Shown here piece by piece: positions 22,933 to 31,144 of a stretch of 64,000 nucleotides of DNA. Each line of letters starts with the position of its first letter. Within the stretch, counting starts at the first letter, position 1. This DNA is from an uncultured Lentisphaerota bacterium. GTDB lineage: Bacteria > Verrucomicrobiota > Kiritimatiellia > CAIQIC01. The stretch covers positions 1 to 64,000 of the forward strand of contig CAISWQ010000044.1 of assembly GCA_903889245.1 (NCBI GenBank). Direction: 5' to 3'. Position numbers and translations under genes: made by a program. Under the pieces are notes generated by a model, which ran no database searches, had not been told where the DNA came from, and saw nothing but the letters and a program-made list of their open reading frames with translations.

Positions 22933-24365
22933 GCCTGCCCCAGCCAGTCCCTGTCGCGGCGACGGACCACCGGAAAATTTTCCAGGTTGCCGAGCTAGCG
23001 CGGCTGATCAAGGCCGCGCTCGAGAGTGAGTTCGGCAACGTCTGGCTCGAAGGCGAATTGTCGAACGTCCTGTATCACGGCTCCGGCCATATTTATTTCA
23101 CCATCAAGGACGCCGAGGCGCAGATTCAGGGTGCGATGTTTCGTGGCAGCCAGCGCAATCTGCAGGTGCGCCTCAAGGATGGGCTGAAGGTCCGCATCTT
23201 CGGCAAGATCACGAGCTATGCCCCCCGCAGCCAGTACCAGATCATTGCCAGCCAGATCGAGGAGGCGGGCAAAGGCAGCTTGCAGGAGCAGTTCGAGGCG
23301 CTGAAGAAGAAGCTCGCGGCCGAGGGCCTGTTCGCGCCGGAGCGGAAGAAGAAGCTGCCGCTGCTGCCGCAGCATATCGGCATCGTCACCAGCCCGAGCG
23401 GCGCGGCGATCCGCGACATCCTCAACATCCTCGGCCGCCGCTTCCCAAACCTGCACGTACTGCTCGCGCCGGTGCGCGTGCAAGGCGAGGGCGCGGCGCT
23501 GGAGATCGCCGCCGCGGTGGACCTGCTCAACGCGCGCGGCGGGCTCGATGTGCTGATCGTCGGCCGCGGCGGCGGCAGCCTCGAAGACCTGTGGTGCTTC
23601 AACGAGGAGGTCGTCGCGCGTGCCCTCGCTCGCTCGCGCCTCCCGATCATCTCGGCGGTCGGCCACGAGATTGATTTCACCATCAGTGACTTCGTCGCCG
23701 ATCTGCGCGCGCCGACGCCGAGCGCGGCGGCGGAACTGCTTATCGGCAACAAGGAAGACTTCGTGATGCAACTGCGCCGGCAGGGCGCGCGGCTGGCCGG
23801 CGCGCTCAAGACGCAGATGCTGGAGTTGCGCAACCGCCTGACCGCCGCCGCCGGCAGCTATGTGTTCCGCGAGCCGCAGAACCTGGTCCGCCGCTCGCGC
23901 GACCGGATCGAGGCGCTGCGTGCCGCGATGGCGGGCGAGCTGCGTAACGCCGCGCAGCAGCGCAGCCAGCAGGTGGATGAACTCGGCCTGCGGATGCAGC
24001 ACCAGATCGAGCTGCGGCGCGCCGCGTGCCGGCAGTCCTTGCAGGATGCCAACCCGCGCATGGCGCGCGCGCTGCGTACCGCAACACAGCGGACCGCACT
24101 GCATACCCAGGAGCTGCAACTGCGCCTCGGTCACGGCATGTCCACGGCGCGCGCCGCCGCCGCGCAGGACCTGCGGCGCGTCGCCGCCCAGCTCAACGCT
24201 TTGAGCCCGCTCGCCGTGCTGGAGCGCGGCTTCAGCCTGACGCGCCTCGCAGGCGGCGCGATCATCCGTGACGCGGCGGACGCGCTGGTCGGGACCAGGA
24301 TCGAGACGCGGCTGGCCCAAGGCACATTGGAATCAAAAGTAACCGATGTAAGGAAGGAGACGTGA
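22929..24365 (+). CDS. xseA: Exodeoxyribonuclease VII large subunit
   Basis: XseA is the catalytic subunit of exonuclease VII, which degrades single-stranded DNA from both ends. The 478-residue protein has the N-terminal OB fold (VWLEGELSNVLYHGSGHIYFTIKD), the catalytic block (IGIVTSPSGAAIRDILNIL, VLIVGRGGGSLEDLWCFNEE, ISAVGHEIDFTISDFVADLRAPTPSAAAE) and a long C-terminal coiled coil. The start overlaps the ymdB stop (ATGA), so the genes are coupled. xseB follows directly. Confidence 0.96.
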   Translation: MSLPQPVPVAATDHRKIFQVAELARLIKAALESEFGNVWLEGELSNVLYHGSGHIYFTIKDAEAQIQGAMFRGSQRNLQVRLKDGLKVRIFGKITSYAPRSQYQIIASQIEEAGKGSLQEQFEALKKKLAAEGLFAPERKKKLPLLPQHIGIVTSPSGAAIRDILNILGRRFPNLHVLLAPVRVQGEGAALEIAAAVDLLNARGGLDVLIVGRGGGSLEDLWCFNEEVVARALARSRLPIISAVGHEIDFTISDFVADLRAPTPSAAAELLIGNKEDFVMQLRRQGARLAGALKTQMLELRNRLTAAAGSYVFREPQNLVRRSRDRIEALRAAMAGELRNAAQQRSQQVDELGLRMQHQIELRRAACRQSLQDANPRMARALRTATQRTALHTQELQLRLGHGMSTARAAAAQDLRRVAAQLNALSPLAVLERGFSLTRLAGGAIIRDAADALVGTRIETRLAQGTLESKVTDVRKET

Positions 24366-24367
24366 CC

Positions 24368-24604
24368 ATGCCGGAGAACAACCAGAGTTTTGAGAAGGCG
24401 CTGGAGCGCCTGGAGCAGATTGTGGCCGAGATGGAGGGTGGCAAGCTGACGTTGGAAAAGATGATCAGCCACTTCGAGGAAGGCTCGAAGCTCGTCAAGT
24501 TCTGCTCGGCCAAGCTCAACGAGGTGGAGAAAAAGATCGAGCTGCTCCTGACCAAGGACGGCCAAGTATCTACCGTCCCCTTTGATCCAGAACGCGAAAC
24601 CTGA
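24368..24604 (+). CDS. xseB: Exodeoxyribonuclease VII small subunit
   Basis: XseB is the small helical partner that wraps the XseA coiled coil. The 78-residue product has the family block SFEKALERLEQIVAEMEGGK followed by LTLEKMISHFEEGSKLVKFC. I prefer ATG 24368 over GTG 24362 because AAGGAGA lies about 7 bp upstream of the ATG but touches the GTG. It is the last gene of the run and ends 2 bp from a convergent gene, leaving no room for a hairpin terminator. Confidence 0.93.
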   Translation: MPENNQSFEKALERLEQIVAEMEGGKLTLEKMISHFEEGSKLVKFCSAKLNEVEKKIELLLTKDGQVSTVPFDPERET

Positions 24605-24606
24605 TT

Positions 24607-26046
24607 TCACCGTCGCAACAGGGCGGGCAGGGGGCAGGTGGCGCAGCGGGAGCGGTCGTTGAGGCAGTAGTCGTGGAAAATTTGCAGCAAACCCTGGCGA
24701 CGAAGGCCGTCGCGTAACAGCGAGTTCGGGGCGTCGCGGCCGAAGAGCGCGAACGCCGTCTCCCGTAACACGGCGTTGTCCTGCTCCACCGGCAATTGCG
24801 CGAGCAGAGCCCTCTCGAACGGCGCGCCGCAGCCGCGCGCGGCGAGGAACGGCACGAAGTCGTTGATCAAAATCGCGTCGGCGCGCGCCGCGCCAATCAG
24901 CGCCGCGGGCTTGGCGGCGCGCTTGCCGGTCAACGTCAGCCGGTAATCCCAGAACGGATGCTGCGCCGCGAGCAGATGCTGCCGCGCCTGCGCCAGACAA
25001 GCGGCGGGCTGTTTTTCAGCCAGGCTCGTCCATTCTTCAGCAAGCGAACGTGGCGCGGTGAAGAGCGCCGCGGCCGCGGCGAGCCGGCGCAGCGGTTGAT
25101 TCAGCGGGCGGATTCCGGCGAGCCGCCAGTGCGCCGCCGTCAGCGCGTTCTCTCCGAACTTCTCGCGCCGTTTCCACCACGCGTCCCACCAGCGTCGCGC
25201 TGCGGCGCGCGCCTCGTCATCGAGCTTCGCCGGCAGTTGCTGTGGCAGCAGACCGGCCGCGCCCGCGAGCAGCGCGAAGGCGAGGTCGGCCTCGCCGCCG
25301 GCTTCGGCGCGCAGCGTCGCCAGCGGCAGGACCTCGGCCAGCTTGCGGCACGCGGCCTGGTTGTGCTTATAGCCGAGCGCGGCCAGCACTTCCTCGTACA
25401 CCACCTGCTCCGCGCCGCGCTCGGCGCTGGCGCGGGCGAGGCGCTCGGCGCGGCGGCGCAACCGCTCCTCGCCGGCGGCGGCGAGCAAGGCCTCGCGGTC
25501 GTCGGGCGACCAGCCTTGCAAGGCCGCGCCGCAGGGCGGGCTGGGCGAGCGCGCGCCGTGCGGATACGCGGAAAGATCAAGCCCCTCGAACGCAAAGCGC
25601 GGATTGGCGGCGAGCGCATCGCGCAGCGGAAGCTCGGTGACGCCGGCGGGCAGCGCGGCCGCCACCGTGCCGGGGAAGAACGTGACGTGGAAGCGGACGC
25701 GTTCGTAACGCGGATCATCGCCGTGCCCGTGCGCCTGCCAGTCGGTGGGATGGATGTGAATCTCGACATCACCGGTGACCCGCCGCCGTTCGGGGCCGAG
25801 GTAGAGCACCGCGCCGAGAAAATCCGGACCGGCTTCGAGGTTCCAGACGCCGGGGCTTTCGACCTCGACGCGCTCGCCGCGCGCGGTCAGCAGCGCAGTC
25901 GGGCGCAGCTCGTCATCGCTCCAGACGCATTGGAGGTGGCGCTCGGAGAAATGCTGCTCCGGCCGCAGCGGCGGGCGTTCGCGGACGTGGCCGGGCGCGG
26001 GCAGGCCGGGATAGGCCGCGGCGCGTGGGAAGAAGAGATGGAGCAT
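24607..26046 (-). CDS. DUF2851 family protein
   Basis: The 479-residue protein matches the DUF2851 family: an early GxLLTxxGExVEVxxPGxWNxxAGPDFxxA segment (LLTARGERVEVESPGVWN, AGPDFLGAV), GDVEIHIHPTDWQAHGH, and a C-terminal CATCPLPALL cysteine pair. The HIHxxDW block suggests a metal-dependent function, possibly an early step of DNA processing, but the biochemical role is unknown to me. ATG 26046 gives MLHLFFPRAAAYPG, a good family start. Upstream in-frame codons to 26103 are made of a TGATGGC-type word repeat and are doubtful. It converges with xseB and diverges from the HtrA gene. Confidence 0.8.
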   Translation of the reverse strand: MLHLFFPRAAAYPGLPAPGHVRERPPLRPEQHFSERHLQCVWSDDELRPTALLTARGERVEVESPGVWNLEAGPDFLGAVLYLGPERRRVTGDVEIHIHPTDWQAHGHGDDPRYERVRFHVTFFPGTVAAALPAGVTELPLRDALAANPRFAFEGLDLSAYPHGARSPSPPCGAALQGWSPDDREALLAAAGEERLRRRAERLARASAERGAEQVVYEEVLAALGYKHNQAACRKLAEVLPLATLRAEAGGEADLAFALLAGAAGLLPQQLPAKLDDEARAAARRWWDAWWKRREKFGENALTAAHWRLAGIRPLNQPLRRLAAAAALFTAPRSLAEEWTSLAEKQPAACLAQARQHLLAAQHPFWDYRLTLTGKRAAKPAALIGAARADAILINDFVPFLAARGCGAPFERALLAQLPVEQDNAVLRETAFALFGRDAPNSLLRDGLRRQGLLQIFHDYCLNDRSRCATCPLPALLRR

Positions 26047-26053
26047 GGAAGAC

Positions 26054-26095
26054 GAGGAATGGTTGATGGCTGATGGCTGATGGTTGGGGGTGGAG
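26054..26095. repeat. Short-word repeat (TGATGG type) before the DUF2851 gene
   Basis: GGTTGATGGCTGATGGC is followed by TGATGGTTGGGGG, a tandem of near-identical 6 to 7-bp words. It lies just upstream of the DUF2851 start and could extend that frame on the minus strand, giving Pro/Ser/His/Asn-rich residues. Confidence 0.5.
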
Positions 26096-26134
26096 GTTTT
26101 CATGGTTCATCTTTCAGGGAAATTGGTTGGCTGC

Positions 26135-26219
26135 TTTCTTGTGGGCGGGAGCTCCAGCTCCCGCGTCGGTTTGTTGAGGGCTTGGGTTCGCGGGAGCTGG
26201 AGCTCCCGCCCACAAGAAA
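26135..26219. repeat. Perfect 31-bp inverted repeat in a divergent intergenic region
   Basis: The left arm 26135-26165 (starts TTTCTTGTGGGCGGGAGC) and right arm 26189-26219 (ends CCCGCCCACAAGAAA) are perfect reverse complements over 31 bp. They flank a 23-nt loop. Each arm contains its own near-palindrome GGGAGCTCCAGCTCCC. It lies between the start codons of two divergent genes, so it is not a normal terminator. Confidence 0.92.
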
Positions 26220-26233
26220 AGCGACTGGCGCGG

Positions 26234-26348
26234 GTTTTCCAGGGATTGGAAAAGGAGGGCCCCGGTTTTTCCAAGGATTGGAAGATTTCGCGGAAATTTT
26301 TCCGAGGCTTGGAAAATTGCGCGCGTTTTTTTCCAAGGCTGGGAAAGC
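26234..26348. repeat. CCAAGG palindrome array, four units
   Basis: Core centres lie at 26244, 26276, 26307 and 26338, giving spacings of 32, 31 and 31 bp. Cores are CCAGGGATTGG, CCAAGGATTGG, CCGAGGCTTGG and CCAAGGCTGGG. The array lies upstream of the HtrA promoter in a 410-bp divergent gap that holds no gene. Confidence 0.92.
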
Positions 26349-26385
26349 CGCGGGCGGGGCGTTGTTTTCGGGCCTGCATCGTTCC

Positions 26386-26413
26386 TTGACTCCGCAAAGT
26401 TCATTCGCATAAT
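26386..26413 (+). promoter_or_regulatory. Sigma-70 promoter of the HtrA-type gene
   Basis: TTGACT (26386-26391) and CATAAT (26408-26413) are separated by 16 bp, a near-consensus promoter. The start codon is 43 bp further on. It begins just after the palindrome array. Confidence 0.7.
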
Positions 26414-26456
26414 ACCAGCCCTTCGCGATAAAAAACGCGAAATTTTTGAACGGAAA

Positions 26457-27842
26457 ATGATCAGGTTTGTCCAATCAGCCAATGGGTGGAGCCGGGGGCT
26501 CCGGGTTCTTTGGCTTGTGATGGTGTGCGCGGCGCTGACGGCGCCGGCGGCCAGCCGGCGGACGCCGGTGGTCGCCGCGGTCGAGAAGGCGCTGCCGACG
26601 GTCGTCAACATCAGCACGGAAAAACTGGTGCAGGTGCAGCACGCCGACCCGCTGCAGCAGTTCCGCGGGCAGGCGTTCGACGAGTTCTTCCGCCAGTTCT
26701 TCCAGCAGCAGACGCAGCCGGAATATCAGCTCAAGCACTCGCTGGGTTCCGGCGTCGTCATTGACCCGCTCGGCTACATCCTGACGAACTTCCACGTCAT
26801 CGAGCGCGCGTCGAAAATTCAGGTAACGCTGGCCGATGGCCGCGCGTTTCAGGCGACGTTCCTCGCGGGCGACCCGGTCAACGACCTGGCGCTGATCAAG
26901 ATCGAGGCGCCGGCGCCGCTGGCGGCGGTGGAGTTCGCGGCCGATGACGATACGCTGCTCGCGGAGACCGTGATTGCGCTGGGCAATCCGTTCGGGCTGG
27001 GCAACTCGGTCACGGTCGGCGTGCTCTCGGCGAAGGACCGCGAGGCGCGTTACGGCGGCAAGGTGCTTTATAAGGACATCCTGCAGACCGATGCCGCGGT
27101 CAACCCCGGCAGTTCTGGCGGGCCGCTGCTGAATCTCGACGGGCAGCTCATCGGGCTGAACGTGGCGATCTATCAGGAGGCGCAGAACATCGGCTTTGCG
27201 GTGCCGGTCAAGCGGGTGCGCGAGCTGCTGGCCTACTGGCTCGCGCCGCGGCTGCTCAAGAAGGCGACGCTGGGCTTCGAGGTTGTGGCGCAGAGCAACC
27301 GGCTGGTCGTGGCGCAGGTTGCGGCGGATCGCAAGCTGCCGCAGGGCGCGCTGGCGGTCGGTGATGAAATCGTCGCGGTCAACCGGCAGCCGGTGCGGAC
27401 GCTGCTCGACTATGAGCGCGCGCTGCTGCCGCTGCTGCCGACGCATTATGCGCGCCTCGGCGCGGTGCAAGGCGGTCGGACGAATGAGCTGGTGGCGCAG
27501 ATGCTCGCGCTGCCCAAGCCCGACGGCGTGAAGCTGGCGAGCGCGCGGCTGGGGTTGGAGCTGAAACTGTTTTCGGAAATCAAAGGCTCGGCAACGTTCG
27601 CGCGACAGGGTATAGCCATCGCCGCCGTGCGCGCCGGCAGTGCCGCGGAACTGGCCGGACTGGTGCCGGGTCTGATCGTGGCGAGTCTGAACGGCCAAGA
27701 AGTGGCCACACTCGACGACGTGGGCGCGGCGCTGGCCGAGGTGCGCGCCGGCGAGCCGGTGAAGCTGTTGGTGGTCAAGCTGCGTGAGCAGCAGGGGTTC
27801 CTCCTGGCGCAGCGCGCGCAGGCCACCGTGAAGGCGGAATGA
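26457..27842 (+). CDS. HtrA/DegP-like serine protease with PDZ domains
   Basis: The 461-residue protein is a trypsin-like periplasmic protease of the HtrA type, which degrades or guards misfolded envelope proteins. An N-terminal membrane or signal segment (LRVLWLVMVCAALTAPAAS) precedes the catalytic domain. The triad is His113 (TNFHV), Asp143 (NDLALIKI) and Ser220 (NPGSSGGPL). Two PDZ-like regions follow (about 270-345 and 370-455, the second with GIAIAAVRAGSAAELAGLVPG). It has its own near-consensus promoter and may be co-transcribed with the ABC cluster 26 bp downstream. Confidence 0.93.
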   Translation: MIRFVQSANGWSRGLRVLWLVMVCAALTAPAASRRTPVVAAVEKALPTVVNISTEKLVQVQHADPLQQFRGQAFDEFFRQFFQQQTQPEYQLKHSLGSGVVIDPLGYILTNFHVIERASKIQVTLADGRAFQATFLAGDPVNDLALIKIEAPAPLAAVEFAADDDTLLAETVIALGNPFGLGNSVTVGVLSAKDREARYGGKVLYKDILQTDAAVNPGSSGGPLLNLDGQLIGLNVAIYQEAQNIGFAVPVKRVRELLAYWLAPRLLKKATLGFEVVAQSNRLVVAQVAADRKLPQGALAVGDEIVAVNRQPVRTLLDYERALLPLLPTHYARLGAVQGGRTNELVAQMLALPKPDGVKLASARLGLELKLFSEIKGSATFARQGIAIAAVRAGSAAELAGLVPGLIVASLNGQEVATLDDVGAALAEVRAGEPVKLLVVKLREQQGFLLAQRAQATVKAE

Positions 27843-27867
27843 CTTGGAACTGTAGAAGGAGCGTGAC

Positions 27868-28815
27868 ATGGAAAATATGATCGAGGTGAAAAACCTCACC
27901 AAACGTTTTGCCGGCTGCACAGCCGTGGACGACGTCTCGTTCACGGTCGGCAAGGGCGAGATCGTCGGCTTCCTCGGGCCGAATGGCGCGGGCAAGTCCA
28001 CGACGATGCGCATTCTCTCGTGCTATCTACCGGCCTCGGGTGGCGAGGCGAAGGTCGCCGGCTTCGATGTGTTCCGGCATTCGCTGGAGGTGCGGCGGCG
28101 CATCGGCTATCTGCCGGAAAGCACGCCGCTCTATCCCGAGATGCGCGTGGATGAATACCTCGGCTACCGCGCGGCGCTCAAGGGCGTCGGCGGCCGCCGG
28201 CGGCGCCAGCGCGTGAACGAGGTCAAGGAACTGTGCGGCCTGACGGACGTCGGCCGCCGGATCGTCGGCCAGCTCTCCAAGGGCTACCGCCAGCGCGTGG
28301 GCATGGCCGACGCGCTCGTTCACGACCCGGAGCTGGTGATCCTCGACGAGCCGACGATCGGCCTCGACCCGAACCAGATCCGGCAGGTGCGCGACGTGAT
28401 CCGCAATCTCTCGCCGAAGCACACCGTGTTGCTCTCCACCCACATCCTGCCGGAGGTCGAGGTCACCTGCCAGCGCGTGCTGATCATCAACCGCGGCAAG
28501 ATCGTCGCCTCCGATTCGCCCGACAAACTGCGCGCGCGGCTGCAGGGCGGGCGTGAGATCATCGCCGAGCTGCGCGGCGCGAAGGACGCGGTGACGCCGC
28601 AGCTCTACAAGCTGCCGGGTGTGACCAAGATCACCACCGAGCCCGACGGCGAGTGGACACGCTTCAACATCGAGTGCGGCGTGGAGGATATCCGCCCGCA
28701 GGTGTTCGAGGCCGCCGCCAAGGGCGGCTGGGGCCTGCGCGAACTGCGGCAGGAGAAGCAGAGTCTCGAGGACATCTTTGTGGCGCTGACCCGCGCGGAA
28801 CAGGAGGGCAAATGA
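27868..28815 (+). CDS. ABC transporter ATP-binding protein (GldA-like)
   Basis: This 315-residue cytoplasmic ATPase powers the membrane partner encoded next. Walker A is GPNGAGKST, the ABC signature region reads LSKGYRQRVGMADAL and Walker B is LVILDEPTIGLDPNQ. The H-loop is STHILPEVE. The C-terminal extension is of the kind seen in GldA of Bacteroidota gliding systems. GGAG precedes ATG 27868, and the stop overlaps the permease start by 4 bp. In this phylogenetic setting the cluster is known only by homology. A role in envelope assembly or export is inferred. Confidence 0.92.
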   Translation: MENMIEVKNLTKRFAGCTAVDDVSFTVGKGEIVGFLGPNGAGKSTTMRILSCYLPASGGEAKVAGFDVFRHSLEVRRRIGYLPESTPLYPEMRVDEYLGYRAALKGVGGRRRRQRVNEVKELCGLTDVGRRIVGQLSKGYRQRVGMADALVHDPELVILDEPTIGLDPNQIRQVRDVIRNLSPKHTVLLSTHILPEVEVTCQRVLIINRGKIVASDSPDKLRARLQGGREIIAELRGAKDAVTPQLYKLPGVTKITTEPDGEWTRFNIECGVEDIRPQVFEAAAKGGWGLRELRQEKQSLEDIFVALTRAEQEGK

Positions 28816-29555
28816 GCGCATTCTTCACCTTGTGGCGGCGCGAGATCGCGGCCTACTTCCTCTCACCCATCGCCTACGTGATGATGATGTTTTTTCTCGT
28901 CATCATGGGCTTCAGCTTCTGGCTGCTGGCCAACGTGCTGGCGCAGGGCGTCGAGGGCGTGCCGCTGATGCGCGAGCTGTTCGACAGCTTCTTCTTCTGG
29001 ATCACCACCCTCACGCTCGTGCCGGTGCTGACCATGCGGCTGTTCGCCGAGGAGAAACGCAGCGGCACCATCGAGATGCTGATGACCGCGCCCGTGAGCG
29101 ATACCGCCGTCGTGCTGGCCAAGTACCTCGGCGCCGTCTCGTTCTACATCGCCATCTGGGCGCCGACCGCGCTCTACGTGGTCATCCTGCGCTCGTTCAG
29201 CGCCGGGACGCCGCTGGACCTCGGCCCGATCGCCTCGAGCTACCTCGGCGCGCTGCTGGTCGGCGCGTTCTACCTCGCGATCGGCCTGTTCTGCTCGGCG
29301 ATGACGCGCAACCAGATCGTCGCGGCGATCGTCTGCTTCGCGCTGCTGTGCGTGCTGTTCTTCGGCGGCTTCATCGCCTTCATCTCGCGCGTCGAGGGCG
29401 TGCGCGAGACGGCCAACTACTTCTGCTCGCTGGCGCACATGCGCGAGTTCGCGCGCGGCGCGGTGGACTCCCGGCCGGTGGTGTTCTATTTGAGCGGCGC
29501 GGCACTGATGCTGTTCGCCACGGTCAAACTCGTCGAGTCCCGCAAGTGGAAATGA
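28812..29555 (+). CDS. ABC-2 type permease (GldF-like)
   Basis: The 248-residue protein is a six-helix permease. The N-terminal WRREIAAYFLSPIAYVMMMFF is characteristic of GldF and similar ABC-2 permeases, and RLFAEEKRSGTIEMLMTAPVSD is the conserved cytoplasmic block between the second and third helices. It starts at ATG 28812, overlapping the ATPase stop by 4 bp; an upstream frame extension would lie inside the ATPase gene. It ends 10 bp before the GldG-like gene. The substrate is unknown. Confidence 0.92.
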   Translation: MSAFFTLWRREIAAYFLSPIAYVMMMFFLVIMGFSFWLLANVLAQGVEGVPLMRELFDSFFFWITTLTLVPVLTMRLFAEEKRSGTIEMLMTAPVSDTAVVLAKYLGAVSFYIAIWAPTALYVVILRSFSAGTPLDLGPIASSYLGALLVGAFYLAIGLFCSAMTRNQIVAAIVCFALLCVLFFGGFIAFISRVEGVRETANYFCSLAHMREFARGAVDSRPVVFYLSGAALMLFATVKLVESRKWK

Positions 29556-29565
29556 GGAGCCAAAC

Positions 29566-31143
29566 ATGACAGACCAGAAAACTCCCCAGTCATCTGACAA
29601 AAATTTCCAAGGCTTGGAAAACGGCAGCGATGCGGCTTCCAAGGCTTGGAAAACCGAGGCGCCCGCCGGCGAGAAATCCACGGCGCAAGGCCGCAAGCTC
29701 AAGTTCGCCATCACGCTCAACACCGGTATCGCACTGGTGCTGGCGGCGGCGCTCTTCGGCATGGTCAACTACGCGAGCTTCCGCCACTACAAGCGGCTCG
29801 ACGTCAGCAAGAACAAGCTCTACCAGCTCTCCGACAAATCGCTCGGGCTGCTCAAGAGCCTGACGAACGCGATTGACGTGGTGGTATTCTTCCAGCCCGG
29901 CCAGGAGGTCTTTGAGGACGTGGACAACCTGCTGAAGGAATATCAGGACGCCTCGAAGCACATCCGCGTGCAGAAGATTGATCCCGACCGCGACCTGGCG
30001 AAGACGGAATTGCTGGCCAAGAAATACCAGGTCAGCCGCGCCAACACGGTCGTCTTCGACAACAACGGCCGGACGAAGTTCGTCTCGGCCGAGGACATCG
30101 TGGACATGGATTATTCCGGGATGCAGATGGGCATGCCGCCGCGCAAGACCGGTTTCAAGGGCGAGCAGGCGTTCTCCTCGGCCATCATGACGATCACGCA
30201 GGCGAAGTCGCCGACGATCTACTTCCTGCAAGGCCACGGCGAGCACGATCCCGACAGCTTTGACCGAACGAAGGGCTACTCCGGCCTCGCCCGCGAGGTC
30301 AAACGCGACAACGTCACGATCAAGAAGCTGACGCTCGGCGACCAGCAGAAGGCGGTCCCGGCCGACTGCGATGCTCTGATCGTCGCCGGCCCGCAGAAGA
30401 AGTTCGCGCCGGCCGAGGTCGAGCAGGTGCGCCAGTTCCTTTCCAAGAACGGCCGCGCGCTGTTCCTGCTGGACGCGCTGACCGACACCGGCCTCTCGCC
30501 GCTGCTCAAGGAGTGGGGCGTGGCCGTGGGCGATGACGTGGTCGTGGACCCCTCGCGCACGATGAGCGGCAACGAGCTATTCGTGACGCAATACGAGCGC
30601 CATCCGATTACCGAGAAACTCGAAGGCGTGAACTCGATCCTCTATCTGCCGCGCTCGATCACCGCGGTCGAGGAAGCCGCGCCCGGCCCGGAGGCCGCGC
30701 CAGACAAGCCGCGCGTCACCACGCTGATCAAATGTACCGCCGAGGGCTGGGGCGAAACCACGCCCGACCAGAACCCGGTGCGCTTCGATGCCAACCTGGA
30801 CCACAAGGGCCCGCTCGGCGTCGCCGCGGCGGTTGAGAAGGGCAGCGCGCCCGGCGCGCTCGATACGCAGATCAAGCCGGTGCGCCTCGTCGTATTCGGC
30901 GACTCCGGCTTCCTTGCCAACAGCGCGGTGGGCGCGGGCGGCGGGCTGGACCTGTTCCAGAGTTCGCTGAATTGGTTGCTCGACCGCAAAGAGTTGATGG
31001 CGATTGCGCCGAAGACGATCGCCGAGTACCGGCTGGTGCTCGACGCCCGGCAGTTGAATGCGCTGGGTTGGGCCGTGATCGGCGGGCTGCCGGCGCTGAT
31101 CGCGATTTTGGGTATTGCCGTCTGGCTGCGGAGGAGGGCGTGA
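29566..31143 (+). CDS. GldG-like ABC system auxiliary protein with repeat-encoded N-terminus
   Basis: This 525-residue protein pairs with the permease. It has one N-terminal transmembrane helix (about 49-68, LNTGIALVLAAALFGMVNYA), a large periplasmic part of the Gldg/ABC_transp_aux type (YFLQGHGEHDPDS, FLSKNGRALFLLDALTD) and a C-terminal helix (LGWAVIGGLPALIAILGIAV). Residues about 10-31 before the first helix are coded by two palindrome units (NFQGLEN and SKAWKT). The rest of the cytoplasmic tail is low in complexity, so the repeat appears to have entered a tolerant region. The DUF4340 gene starts 1 bp after the stop. Confidence 0.88.
   Translation: MTDQKTPQSSDKNFQGLENGSDAASKAWKTEAPAGEKSTAQGRKLKFAITLNTGIALVLAAALFGMVNYASFRHYKRLDVSKNKLYQLSDKSLGLLKSLTNAIDVVVFFQPGQEVFEDVDNLLKEYQDASKHIRVQKIDPDRDLAKTELLAKKYQVSRANTVVFDNNGRTKFVSAEDIVDMDYSGMQMGMPPRKTGFKGEQAFSSAIMTITQAKSPTIYFLQGHGEHDPDSFDRTKGYSGLAREVKRDNVTIKKLTLGDQQKAVPADCDALIVAGPQKKFAPAEVEQVRQFLSKNGRALFLLDALTDTGLSPLLKEWGVAVGDDVVVDPSRTMSGNELFVTQYERHPITEKLEGVNSILYLPRSITAVEEAAPGPEAAPDKPRVTTLIKCTAEGWGETTPDQNPVRFDANLDHKGPLGVAAAVEKGSAPGALDTQIKPVRLVVFGDSGFLANSAVGAGGGLDLFQSSLNWLLDRKELMAIAPKTIAEYRLVLDARQLNALGWAVIGGLPALIAILGIAVWLRRRA
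29602..29655. repeat. CCAAGG palindrome array, two units, inside a coding 5' end
   Basis: Cores CCAAGGCTTGG at centres 29612 and 29644 are 32 bp apart and identical. They are read in two different frames, giving FQGLE and SKAWK. Both lie between the start codon and the first membrane helix of the GldG-like protein. Confidence 0.92.
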
Positions 31144-31144
31144 A

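Noticed and set aside
22970-22986. GGAAAATTTTCC at the xseA start as part of a repeat array
   Set aside because: Only a junction-like palindrome is present, without a CCAAGG core or a phased neighbour.
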